Of a stretch of DNA of 64,000 nucleotides, positions 47,601-58,100 are shown one piece after another (within the stretch, counting starts at the first letter, position 1; the number at the start of each line of letters is the position of its first letter). The DNA is from Sialis fuliginosa. Taxonomy: Eukaryota; Arthropoda; Insecta; Megaloptera; Sialidae. Under the pieces are notes generated by a model. That model made no database searches and had not been told where the DNA came from. It worked only from the letters and a program-made list of their open reading frames with translations. The stretch covers positions 7,070,501-7,134,500 of the forward strand of contig OY540822.1 of NCBI GenBank assembly GCA_961205875.1, given 5' to 3'. A program made the position numbers and the translations under genes.

Positions 47601-49485
47601 CAAAAATGTAAGTTCAAATTAAATAATTTGCTATACACTAAATTTTTATGGCTTAATCAACTTGAGGTACTTAAACTAAAATTATACACCTTAACCACAA
47701 TAAAACAATGTCACTCGACACGTGTTTCGACTTCTTAAGAAGTCCTCATCAGGAGCCTAACAGTTCCAGACTGATACAATCTTGGTCAAACCTAATATTT
47801 ATACTAAAAGGGCTTATCTCGCTTCAATAATTCTGAGCAATCAACTGCAAAGTCTAGAAGGACTGAAAATTAATGATACGTATTAATAAATACCTTTTTC
47901 TAGGTATATTTAAGTCACCATCTAAAAGAACCGATGACAACAGTTTTTCCTGAAAATATTATACAAAAACCTGATATTGAAAGAGTGTTTGAAAATGAAG
48001 TTTTGTTTGCAGACGGTGCAAAATATTCTGTAGATGCAATATTTTATTGTACAGGTAAATATACATACTTAAAAAATTTGTAATTAACAAACTACCTTAA
48101 GAATTGAAAAGAAAAATATTGTTTTGCTTTTGACCTGAATTTCACAAGAAATCTTCATAAGGAGCCTAACAGTTCCTGATTGACATTCTGTTTTTATTTG
48201 CAGGCTACAATTACAACTTCCCTTTCCTTAGTAAGGAATGCAAAATAAATGTTAACGACAATTATATTCGACCTTTGTACAAACACATAGTCAATATCGA
48301 GTATCCTAGAATGGGATTTATTGGTATCCCATTCTATGTCTGCACTTTCCATATGTTTGATTTACAGGTATGTTTACTGATGTACATATTCTTAAAAAAG
48401 TTACGGGTATATATTCGAAACTATTCTGACCTCAGAAACCAAATCCGAAATATTATTTCGGATAGTCTCCTACTACTTATCCGAGTCCAGACACACAAAT
48501 TGTAGGCAAAAATAAATATCAAGTAATAAAAATTAGTATCCGAAAAAATCTAATCTGTAATAAATCTTTTAAACATCCCGGGAAAAAATTTCAGATCTGA
48601 AGTGATCTCGGTTGATCTTCATTTTGGAACAAATAAGATCTTTGTAAATAAATAAACTTTTGTCTATCTTAAATAACAAATACACATATACTACCTATAT
48701 AGAAACCTTGTTTATAATTTAATCGATTAAAAAAAAATGTACAGAAACGTATTGAATGGTATTTGAGGCCCGTGTATTAAATTAATAAATAAATTCACAA
48801 CTCACCCCCTGTCACAGATGAAGGGTTGTAATTGGTCTCATTCGATCCAGCGAGAAAAATACTTCGGGATACTAGGGATGTGGGGGGCAAAACAACCCTC
48901 TATCTAGCACAGGAGTCGAGATATTTACGATTTTCTATAATGAATACCATAAGTAGCGAAATAGAGAAAAAGTCACATAGTATCCCGAAGTATTTTTCCC
49001 GCTGGATCGAATGAGACCAATTACAACCCTACTAGTTACTGAGAAAATCACGCACAAACAGATAGACAGACGCGAGAGATTTTCTTTTATAATATGTATA
49101 AAAATATAATAAGGATAAATATATGTTTTGAATTTTTCAAACATTTTAGGCACGATTTTTCATTGCATCTCTAACAGAAGAAATGAAGTTGCCATCTAAA
49201 GAAGAGATGAAAAAAGATACTGATGAAGAGATGGAGCAGAGATGGGCTCAGGGGTACACAAAACGTCAGGCACATATGATGGGCCCAAAGCAAGAGAAAT
49301 ATTATTCTGATTTGGCGCAACTTGCTAAATTGAACCCTATACCTCCAGTTATGATTAAATTACACAAAGAAAGCATGCGAAGGCTCATGGAAGATTTTGT
49401 TAATTATAGAAATGATATTTATAAAATCGTAGACGAAGACAATTTTGTCAGAATACAACCTGATAAATGTCAAGCAACTGCATAA
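44663..49485 (+). CDS. Flavin-containing monooxygenase (senecionine N-oxygenase-like)
   Basis: Six exons: 44663-44850, 45648-45786, 47311-47607, 47904-48054, 48204-48367 and 49150-49485, giving 424 residues. FMOs use FAD and NADPH to oxygenate N or S atoms of small nucleophiles. The FAD-binding GAGASG is at residues 7-12 and ELGGTW follows. The FMO signature FxGxxxHxxxY is exact at 165-175 (FKGLKKHSHDY). The NADPH-binding GAGPSG is at 190-195, and YCTGYNYNFPFL matches the conserved ATGY region. The length and the LRTNLPKEMMGFPDFP segment match the short insect FMOs that include senecionine N-oxygenase, a group tied to detoxification of plant alkaloids; the actual substrate is unknown. An AG acceptor at 44651-44652 suggests a 5' UTR exon upstream. 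Unlike its neighbours, several introns are swollen by transposons. An hAT MITE lies 45 bp past the stop. Confidence 0.94.
44886..45350. repeat. Insect retroposon-like repeat with inserted G/C-rich piece, FMO intron 1
   Basis: ACCGATTTCAAAAAAAC with GGTTCGCAATTTGGTTGT at 44889 and AACTCCGACAAATATGCACC at 45117 are consecutive parts of a common insect repeat. They are separated by a block of GGGGCCCC-type sequence ending TTACGGCCCTG at 45112, which looks like an hAT terminus. A second piece of the repeat (AAACCGATTTCAAAAAAACC ... AAGTCGGTTTT) spans 45242-45350. Confidence 0.4.
46417..46808. mobile_element. TA-flanked Tc1/mariner-like MITE in FMO intron 2
   Basis: Ends CAGTCGCCTGCA and TGCAGGCGACTG are inverted copies with TA on each outer side (46415-46416 and 46809-46810). 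About 392 bp with no transposase frame. Confidence 0.7.
47081..47231. mobile_element. hAT-type MITE with near-exact 8-bp target duplication
   Basis: Element of 151 bp. Left CAGTGCCGTAGCGAG, right CTTGCTACGCCACTG, flanked by AGTTTATA and AGTTGATA (7 of 8 match). Contains G- and C-rich tracts. A related single end (CAGTGGCGTACTCATAG) is at 46844. In FMO intron 2. Confidence 0.75.
47711..47767 (-). ncRNA. Hammerhead-ribozyme-like motif in FMO intron 3, antisense
   Basis: Read on the minus strand: GGCTC, CTGATGA (47752-47746), G, stem II GACTTC-TTAA-GAAGTC with six perfect pairs, GAAA, a CACGTG mini-stem III and the GTC cleavage triplet (47719-47717) followed by GAG, which can pair with the CTC just before CTGATGA as the base of stem I. 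This is the full hammerhead core in order. One unpaired G between CTGATGA and stem II departs from the strict consensus. Minimal hammerheads with such tiny stem III are known from Penelope-like elements and retrozymes; activity here is unproven. Confidence 0.5.
48143..48180 (-). ncRNA. Decayed relative of the hammerhead-like motif, FMO intron 4
   Basis: Plus-strand GGAGCCTAACAGTTCC at 48161 is identical to the segment next to the motif at 47752. The following core reads CTTATGA instead of CTGATGA and stem II is broken, so catalysis is not expected. It is evidence of a repeat family carrying the motif. Confidence 0.4.
48578..49027. mobile_element. Long-armed foldback element, truncated copy 2
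   Basis: Starts GGGAAAAAATTTCAGATCTG and follows the left arm of the 38627-39315 element with few differences, through the centre, and about 60 bp into the right arm (GCTGGATCGAATGAGACC), where it stops at ACTAGTTACTGAG. The missing right arm gives an asymmetric copy. In FMO intron 5. Confidence 0.8.
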
Positions 49486-49530
49486 AATAGAAGAACAATT
49501 ATATAGACATATTTATAAGTTAAATTAAAC

Positions 49531-49708
49531 CAGTGGCGTAGATAGCTTTTTGCGATGGGGGGGATAGGACGTAACTAGATGCTCGGGGGCCCCGGGGCAA
49601 AAGAATTGAATGACCTTTTTTTTTTTTTTTTGATCATATAAATGAAGTAGACTCATAGGGGGGGGGGGATTGATCCCCTTACCCCCCCCCCCCCTATCTA
49701 CGCCACTG
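49531..49708. mobile_element. hAT-type MITE with exact 8-bp target duplication
   Basis: Element of 178 bp with ends CAGTGGCGTAGATAG and CTATCTACGCCACTG, perfect inverted repeats, bracketed by AATTAAAC at 49523-49530 and 49709-49716. Interior has long G and C runs. It lies 45 bp after the FMO stop codon, so probably within its 3' UTR. Confidence 0.88.
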
Positions 49709-49941
49709 AATTAAACCAAACCAATTCAGAGTTAGCAGGTTTCAGAGCTGTCAAAAATACTTTAACATTTTAAATACAAAATACGTTATTTCGAGTTTAA
49801 ATATTTTTTCAAGTGTTTTAATACATTTTAGTATTTAATCTACATAAATGTGGTTCCATATAGACGATGTTAGATACATAAAATAATAAACGAAAGTGTC
49901 TTAAGAAATGTCGGTGTCAGTATTTTCAAAACCATAATTAA

Positions 49942-50682
49942 TTAAGGGGCTATGCTAGTTTATGCATTTCAAAAAATCGATTTTTTTTTCATTTTTCGAA
50001 AGTAAATACCTTCGAAAATGTTGTGTTAAAATTTTAGAGTGATCTGAGCCTTCTAAGTATACTTTCTCCTACTTTACTGATTAGTTGTAAGTATCAACTT
50101 TATAACAATTTAAAAAAAAACAAAACTTAAAACGCGTTTTTCTCGAAATGATGTTTTTCGATACTGTCCCAATGATTTCTCGAAAACTACTCGGTCGATC
50201 AGTCTGAAATTTTAACCACATGTTTGTTACATATATAGGCATGGCTGGAACTAGGATTATGTCAAAATTCAATTTTTTTCTATTTTTTTACAAGGAAAAA
50301 CCAAGGAAAAAAAGGGTCTTTTTCGATTCCGTTTGTTCAAACAGCCGCCATTTTGTTATTTTTGCCCCAAAAATAAAATTCTAGTTCAGGTCATAGCCAA
50401 CCACCTACTGAATAAAAGACATATCTTATTTTGTGTTTCAGGTGTTTCGTTCCTGCTAAAACACTGGGACACTGCGCACCTGTTTTTTTTTCATACCTGC
50501 ATACATGGCTGCATTATACATATATATGTATAGTAAAACTAATTAAAAAAAAATTTTTGTGTACTTCAATAGTGCATTTATTAAACCCAAAAAGATTTAG
50601 AACGATATCTGTCATAGATTGCTGGAAAAAAATTAGTGAAAAACACCTTTTTTTTGGCCGATAAACTAGCATAACCTTTTAA
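49942..50682. mobile_element. TTAA-flanked MITE, copy 2 (inverted relative to copy 1)
   Basis: Left TTAAGGGGCTATGCTAGTT, right AACTAGCATAACCTTTTAA (terminal repeat partly mutated). The 741-bp body is the reverse complement of 36192-36924 with high identity, including CTGTCCCAATGATTTCTCGA. The frames at 50333-50664 are within it and are not genes. Confidence 0.85.
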
Positions 50683-52133
50683 CTCTTAACGTTAATTATG
50701 GCTATGGTGAATCTTTTACAGTAAAAATAATCAAAATTAATCGTGATTATTTTTTCGTTATGCAGCCCACTTTAAGCGTCAGACAGTTAATTGTTAATTT
50801 TATAGCACTGTATAAAAGAATAAAATAATAAGACCACAAAATGGAATTAATTCCTAACAAACGCTTTTGTACATGACTCTTTTTAATCAAATATAAAATA
50901 CTTTATAAGTGTTTTTTTTTATATTTGTCAGCTCTAGCAGCAAGTTAATTTATATTATTAACAGACAACTGTAATACATAATTACAAATCAATTAAGTAA
51001 TTTCTATTTGGGATTTTATTTAAAAGATAAAAAAAGCTTTAAATTAGATACGTAAACAATTGAATTTGTTTTTATATGTCAATCATACATAAATATAACA
51101 TTATTAAAATATTATATTAATAGTTTTTTGGTAGTAGATAGAACAAATATCATTGCTAATCATGTAAAACTTCTTTGAATAAAAATCATATACATATATA
51201 GTATAAGTATATACAGTAGTGTTTTATTTTTGTTTTTTTTTACAGATTATTTTTTAAGAAAACATGTTTTTAAATTTTGCTCATTAAAAGATAATATAAT
51301 ATTTTTTATAAATATATATTATTTATTTCAAAAGTCATTTCGGGAAAACAATTATATTAATTTGATTATGTTTGATGAATAAAAAAAAAAAAGAATTTTA
51401 TCTCCTCGCCCCGGTAAATTATTAATATATTAATTGTGTATTTAATATAGTCGCTCAAAAACATTCACGCATGTGTACTGTATACATACAGACATTTGTT
51501 AAAATTAAAAAAAATGCTACTTCGCCATATCCGAAAGAATAGGGGAAGCTTTGTGATCATTTTTCAAAAAGGAAATAATTTTGTTCTTTTCCGACAAGCA
51601 CTATTCGTTGCGCGTCTGTCTGCCTGTCTGTCTGTTTGTCTCCTGAATCGTTGTCATTCGCATAACTCATGAACCACTGAACCGATATTAAAAATCTTGA
51701 CTTGTCTGGCTAATAAATGGTCCCATACAAAAATCACCAAAATTGTTTTTATTTTCAAAATATCTCAGGAATGATATATGTTACGTGAAAAATTTATAGA
51801 ATATTTTTGTAGAGCATTCAATTTTCTATAAACAACTTAGTAGAATATTTTCTTATGAAGATATATCTCCATTTGCTTTCTAAAATTAAAAATCGACATT
51901 TGTCTTTTAATCTCTGCTTTTACATTGACGAATTGAATTAATATTTTCTACACTATGCATTTACTTGGCAAATGTTTTTGAATTACAATAACTTCCTTCA
52001 TATACGAAAAATTTAGGGGAATAAAAATTAAGACATATAATAATATAATTAATAAACAATGAAAAACAGTTATACTTTTTATAGCTTTTTCTTTATTTCA
52101 AACAGATATTAAATCATTATTATAATAAAATGT

Positions 52134-55100
52134 TTATTGATATAATTTATCAATAATATCAGAGTATTTTTCTGTGATAATTTTTCTACGTAGTTTCATT
52201 GTAGGACCTAAAAAATAAAATGTTATAGGAGATCAAGATATATTCATATTATATTTTTTTCTACTCACCCAGTTCTCCTGTAGGTACTGAAAAATCTGCT
52301 GGTAAAATAGCGAATTTTTGAATTTTCTGTGCGTTTGAAATTGCTTTAGCATTAACTTTGTTTATGACTTCTTGAATTTCACCCATCACCTGTATAATAT
52401 ATGTACATATAAAGATATATATAATAAAAGGACATTGTATACTGTACTAATTTCATAGGAGGCTGTCAAATTGAAAGCGCCTCCTAAAAAAAAATATTAA
52501 AATGATAAGTACCTTTGGGTGTTTATTATTACATAACCCTGTAATTGTTTTATCTTCACAATCCATTGTTCTTAGCCATTTTTTCATCGGTTCAGTTAAA
52601 GTATCTAAAGGTGCACCTGTATTTGTATCTATTTCAGTCTGAAGAAATACAAAAAAATATTAATAGGTACTTCTCGGAAAAATAAAAAATATTACAAGTA
52701 ACCCCGATTTTTGTAAATAACTAAAAAATGATTATAAGAAGCTCCATTCAAAATCATGAGTAAATATATCTTCAAAATAAAATCAATAAGTATCAATTAA
52801 AGCGTTTTATCTAAATAAATGTGATTTAAATGAAAAATTATATGAGAATTATTTACGTTGTGAATTAGTTTTTATAAAAATTAGCGAAAGTTATTTACGA
52901 AATTTAGGCTTACTTTTAATTTTCCGCGAAATACCCTAATTACTTTTTAATGAAAGAAAAAGTGACTAGCTTACAAGGGGAAGCAACAGCACGGTTAATG
53001 AGAATTTCAATGAGCTTGTGGTATGTCAAACTAGAGCAAAAATAAAAAGACACGTGTCCAACAATTTGATCTCACAGGCCTTAATTACAAAGAAAAATTG
53101 TGTATTCAATATAACCGTGTATTATGTTCGCTCGAAATACGGCCCTGCGGTCAACGCACTGGCGTCTTGCCTGGAAAACGATGGTTCGAATCTCGATTTT
53201 AAGATTTTGATTTTAATTTTTATTTACAATTATTTTTTATTTTTTTGTACACATTACCTCTACCACTTGCGTAAAAATCGATAAATTAGACATAAATAAA
53301 ACATATATTATTATTGACAATAGATGTTTGTGGTTTCTTTCATGTTTGTTTTTTATTAAAACTTTTCAATTTATTAATTAAAAACTAATGAGTTGTGTCA
53401 ATAATAAATTAAATTTACTTTAAAACAAATTAATAATTATGTACTGGCGTATATATCAATATTTTCATGTGAAATCATTTTATTTTTTTATTTTCGGGTT
53501 TTAATTCTGAAAAAGTAAATTCTGTAATTTACTAGTTAATGAAAATATTTTTATTTGGTTTAATTTGTGTGTAAATAATTGAAACAAGATTTTACGACAG
53601 CATTATTACACGAACATAAAAATTTTCAAAGTTAATTATCTTTGTAATTAAGGCCTATGAGATCAAATTGTTGGACAAGTGTCTTTTTATTTTTGATCTA
53701 GTTTGACATACCACAAGCTCATTGAAATTCTCATTAACCGTGCTGTTGCTTCCCCTTGTTAGTTAACTTTGAGTATAATGTTGTCATCTTACTGATAGTA
53801 TGGTATAAAATTTACCTATACGCTCGATCTACCGATATCTTAAGGGTTGTATTATTTTTGAAATACCTTATATAAATAAAATAATAACTTGTGTATTATT
53901 TTTTACCTTAAATGTCAACAACAGCGATAAATATTTTTTTCTGTCTCCGATTAAGACAGCATGGCTTACTTGAGGCAGTTCATGTTGAACTAACTGTTCT
54001 ATATGAACTGGAGGTATGTTTTCTCCACCAGCAGTTATAAGCAACTCCTTAAACATAAAAATATGTATTGAATAACATTCTAAATGAAAAAATTGTAGTT
54101 CAAAATAAATAAATAATTGATTTCAGCAAATTTTGTCATCAAAAGTTTACTTATTTTAATTATATAATGGGTATTGAATAAAATTTCAATTTACAATGAT
54201 GATTTACAAATTATCGTGTAATATAGAATTAAATTCATGAAAAGTACTATCATATACAGGGTGGGGCATTTAAAATGTTACTCAGAACCATCGTATATTT
54301 GAAAAAAATGTTTCGACCAAAAAATGTTTGGTTGTTAGGGGGTAATCGGATAGTAATATTTATTTGTTATTTTAACGTGGTCTTCAAGGTTATTTGAAGG
54401 TCAACTTCATTTTTTTAAATAGGAACCTATAGTTTTTATTTATTAATCTTATTCTACGTGAAAAATTACGAATCTTTCATTAAAACATTTTTTTAAACAA
54501 CCCAAGGTATCTAACAAATTAATTCGAGATTTTGAATTTTCAAGAATTTTTTACTCAGAAACCATAAACTTTAGAAAAGATACCAAAAATGTTTATTTTG
54601 GTCTAATGAAACTTGGAGAATTATTCTAGATTTTTTTTAACATTTCGTACTTTTTTTTGTTTTTGCTAAAATAAAATAAATAGAAAAAGTTTTAAATTTT
54701 TTTTAAATAATTCTCCACGCTTTATTAGACCAAAATAAATATTTTATGTATCCTGTACTTTTTTTCTAAAGTTTGTGGTTTCTGAGTAAAAAATTCTTGA
54801 AAGTTCAAAATCTCGAATTATTTTGTTAGATAGGTACCTTGGAAAGCTTGGGTTGTTCAAAAAAAAGTTTTCAATGAATAATTCGTGTTTTTTCACGTAG
54901 AATAAGATTACTAAATAAAAACTATAGGTTCCTATTTAAAAAAATGATGTTGACCTTCAAATATCCTTGAAGGCCACGTTAAAATAGCAAATAAATATTA
55001 CTATTCGATTACCCCCTTACAACCAAACATTTTTTGGTTGAAACATTTTTTTCAAATATGCGATGGTTCTGAGATAATCAACTGTAACACTTTTAATGCC

Positions 55101-58100
55101 CCACCCTGTATATGTGGGCTCTTTATAGAAAATTACCTTTATTCTTCCTGTAACAAACAGAAAACCATTTTCGTCTTCTTTACCAATATCTCCTGTATGT
55201 AACCAACCGTCACTATCAATAACTTCTTTAGTTTTTTCTAATTCATTCAAATATCCCATGAATACATGTCGACCGGATATGCAAATCTAAAATTATATTT
55301 AGTACAGTAAAAGCTCCTTATTCGCGCTTCCTTCATTCGCGTTTTCACTATTCGCAGATTAAAAAAATGCGACCCAATTCCTATATTCGCGGCTAAAGAT
55401 TTCTTTATTCGCGGATCTAATCAGGAAACGTGACATTTAATTTGAAAAATCTTAGTGAAGGTTTAAGTATGGCAAATGAGCTTTGTGATTTCTTTATGAA
55501 AATTGATCCGTCTATGGAACGAATTCTTATTTTTAAGAGGCAAATTGCTAATGCCACTGCTGAATATCAGTCTGAATTGAAGGAGCTTTTAAAAACTGCC
55601 AAGCAAGAAAAAATTAAAAATTTTTTAAACCATTGCCTAAGCCTGAAGATAATAATTAATCAATATGGTCAAAAACTTCAATTAAATTAATTTTTTTATA
55701 TTGTATTTGTTTATTTATTTTGTCACCTAAGAACGTATCCCCTATAATCCCATATAAATTACCATTCCGTATTCACGGTTTCTGTATTCGCGGCATATTT
55801 ATGGAACATATACCCCGCGAATAAAGAGCTTTTACTGTATTAATGTTTTCGCTAAATCCCAATCTCAATATAAAAAAGACAATACTGAATACCTCTCCAT
55901 GTTGATTAAAATCAGGCTCATGAATTTTCGTCGAAGCTCCCTGTAAAGTTTTCCCGACACTCCCTAAAAGAAAATCTCCATGCGTATTAGCTGTATGAGC
56001 TCCTGCAGTTTCACTCATACCAAATAACTAAAAATATATAATGTTTTGTTAGAATAACATTAAAATTTTTGCGACATGTGATATTTACTTCTAAAAGAAC
56101 AAGATCCAAAGACATGAAATATCTTTGTATATCTTCTGCCAATGGAGCTGCTCCAGTTAAAAGATTTTTAGCGCGGCTTAAACCTAAATGGTGTCTAACT
56201 TTATTAAAAACTATCGATTTTGCTAGAGAGTAACTCCAAGAAGCTGATTGTCCCCTGAAAAAATATGTATACGTAACATCTCTTCAAATTTCAAAATATA
56301 TAATATATACCCTTTCATTTTGTTGAGATTATGATGCAAACCAACATTTTTTGCCCAAGAGCTAATAGTTTTAGCAATGAAATTACTTTGAGAAGACAAT
56401 TGTTGCATTTTTTCGTAGATTTTTTCCCATACTCGTGGAACTCCAAGGAATTGAGTAGGCTGGGCTTCTTGCAATGTATTTACCAATGATCCCTTCAAAG
56501 CATTTTTGTCAGCAAAATAAACAACACCACCCACAAGTATTGGAATGTAAAGATCTATAATCTGTAATCAATTATTTTATTTATTTGTGTGTTGATTAAT
56601 TATATTATTTTATTTTATTTATATTAATAAGTGTTATTGATTTTAAGGATCAAGCAATTATTATTTAAACCAGAGGTATATAAAATATAAAGCCAGTGGG
56701 TCCTTTAATTTTAAGCTTATATTTTTGTATTATTCAAAAGGCCAGTGGGCCCATCGATTTTTATCTAGTATTTTTTTGTTCTTTAATTTTTTCCTGAATT
56801 AGACATTTGAATAAGATTGTATGGCACAAAATACACAAAAATATACTTTGCTCATTTATCATAGGATAAACCGTTCACGAGAAATATGGATGCAAAAGAA
56901 AGCATGCAGAATTTTACTTAATACGGATGCTTCAAATTACAAAAAATATTTTTATATTCTTGTTCTATGATAAAAAATAAGACAAAAAGATAATAAAAAT
57001 ATACCTCCAAAAATTCATCCTTACTAACAAATAGCCATTGTAAGTATCGCTTTCTAGTTATGTTAGTAAATTACTTGCAACATTAATAGAACTGGCTATA
57101 GGTCTAATAGGACACGTATTAGGTGATATATGTACATGAACTTTTTTCTTACCTTTAATCAAAGAACATAAATATAAATTTATTTTGTTTAATTTGAAGC
57201 ATCCGTATTAAGTAAAATTCTGCATGCTTTCTTTTGCATTGATATTGCTCGTAAACGGTTTATCCTATGATAAATGATCAAAGTATATTTTTGTGTATTT
57301 TGTCTCATAGTCTTATTCAAATTTTTAACTCAGGAAAAAATTGAAGAACAAAAAATACTGGATAAAAATCGACGGGCCTCCTAGGCCCATACAACCCTGG
57401 TCAAAATTATTATTGGTTGTTACTGGATATATATAACACTTATTAATACTAAACCCTGTATCAAATTTCATAACTATGGCACAATAGGTTCTCAAGATAT
57501 TAAATAAAAACTAATTTTGAGTAAAATCTTTAGAGGGCTGTAGCCCCCTCATGACAAATTTCCGGACACAACTTTATATAATGTTTTTTGCTTAAAATAT
57601 TTTTCTCGATGTACCGTTCAAGTTTGGCACGACAGTGCTGAATCATCCTGTATAATGAAAAATATACAAAACATACAAAAAGTTAGTCGATAATTTGTCA
57701 TATGAGAAATATCAATACAGATAAAAGCATAGCAGAATTTTCTTAATACGGATGCTTCATATTGCACGAAATAAGCTTATATTTTTGTTCTATGATTAAA
57801 AATAAAAATAAATATACGCCGTAAATTAACGAATAGCCATTTTTAGTCTCTTTCTTTAGTACCAGTAATAATTGACTACATGTCTATAAGAACTTTGGAA
57901 CTTTTTGGGTTTCTCACCTGAGCTGCAATATGACTTAAAGGTAAATAACTGACAACAGTTTCGGCACCATCTTCTAAATCTAATAGTTTGCAACACATTT
58001 TCACATTCCATATAATATTATCATGAGATAACATAACTCCTTTTGGGAACCCCACTGTTCCAGACTAAAACAGATTTGTGAATTTTTGAGTTAAATGAAA

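Larger units (their letters stand above)
49486..52133. other. Convergent interval between FMO and ACSBG
   Basis: Holds the FMO 3' UTR (candidate AATAAA at 49885), an hAT MITE, a TTAA MITE, a retroposon-like stretch with TCTG iterations at 51596-51642, and the ACSBG 3' end (minus-strand AATAAA at 52092-52097, about 37 nt after the stop). No further gene is visible. Confidence 0.55.

Noticed and set aside
50333..50664. Two overlapping plus-strand frames of 66 and 77 residues
   Set aside because: Entirely within the TTAA MITE at 49942-50682 and mirrored by antisense sequence in the other copy.
53147..53196. Possible functional tRNA gene
   Set aside because: B box is good but no acceptor stem or complete cloverleaf can be formed.
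53018..53284. 88-residue plus-strand frame
   Set aside because: Runs through a foldback arm and the tRNA-like piece; no conserved protein features.
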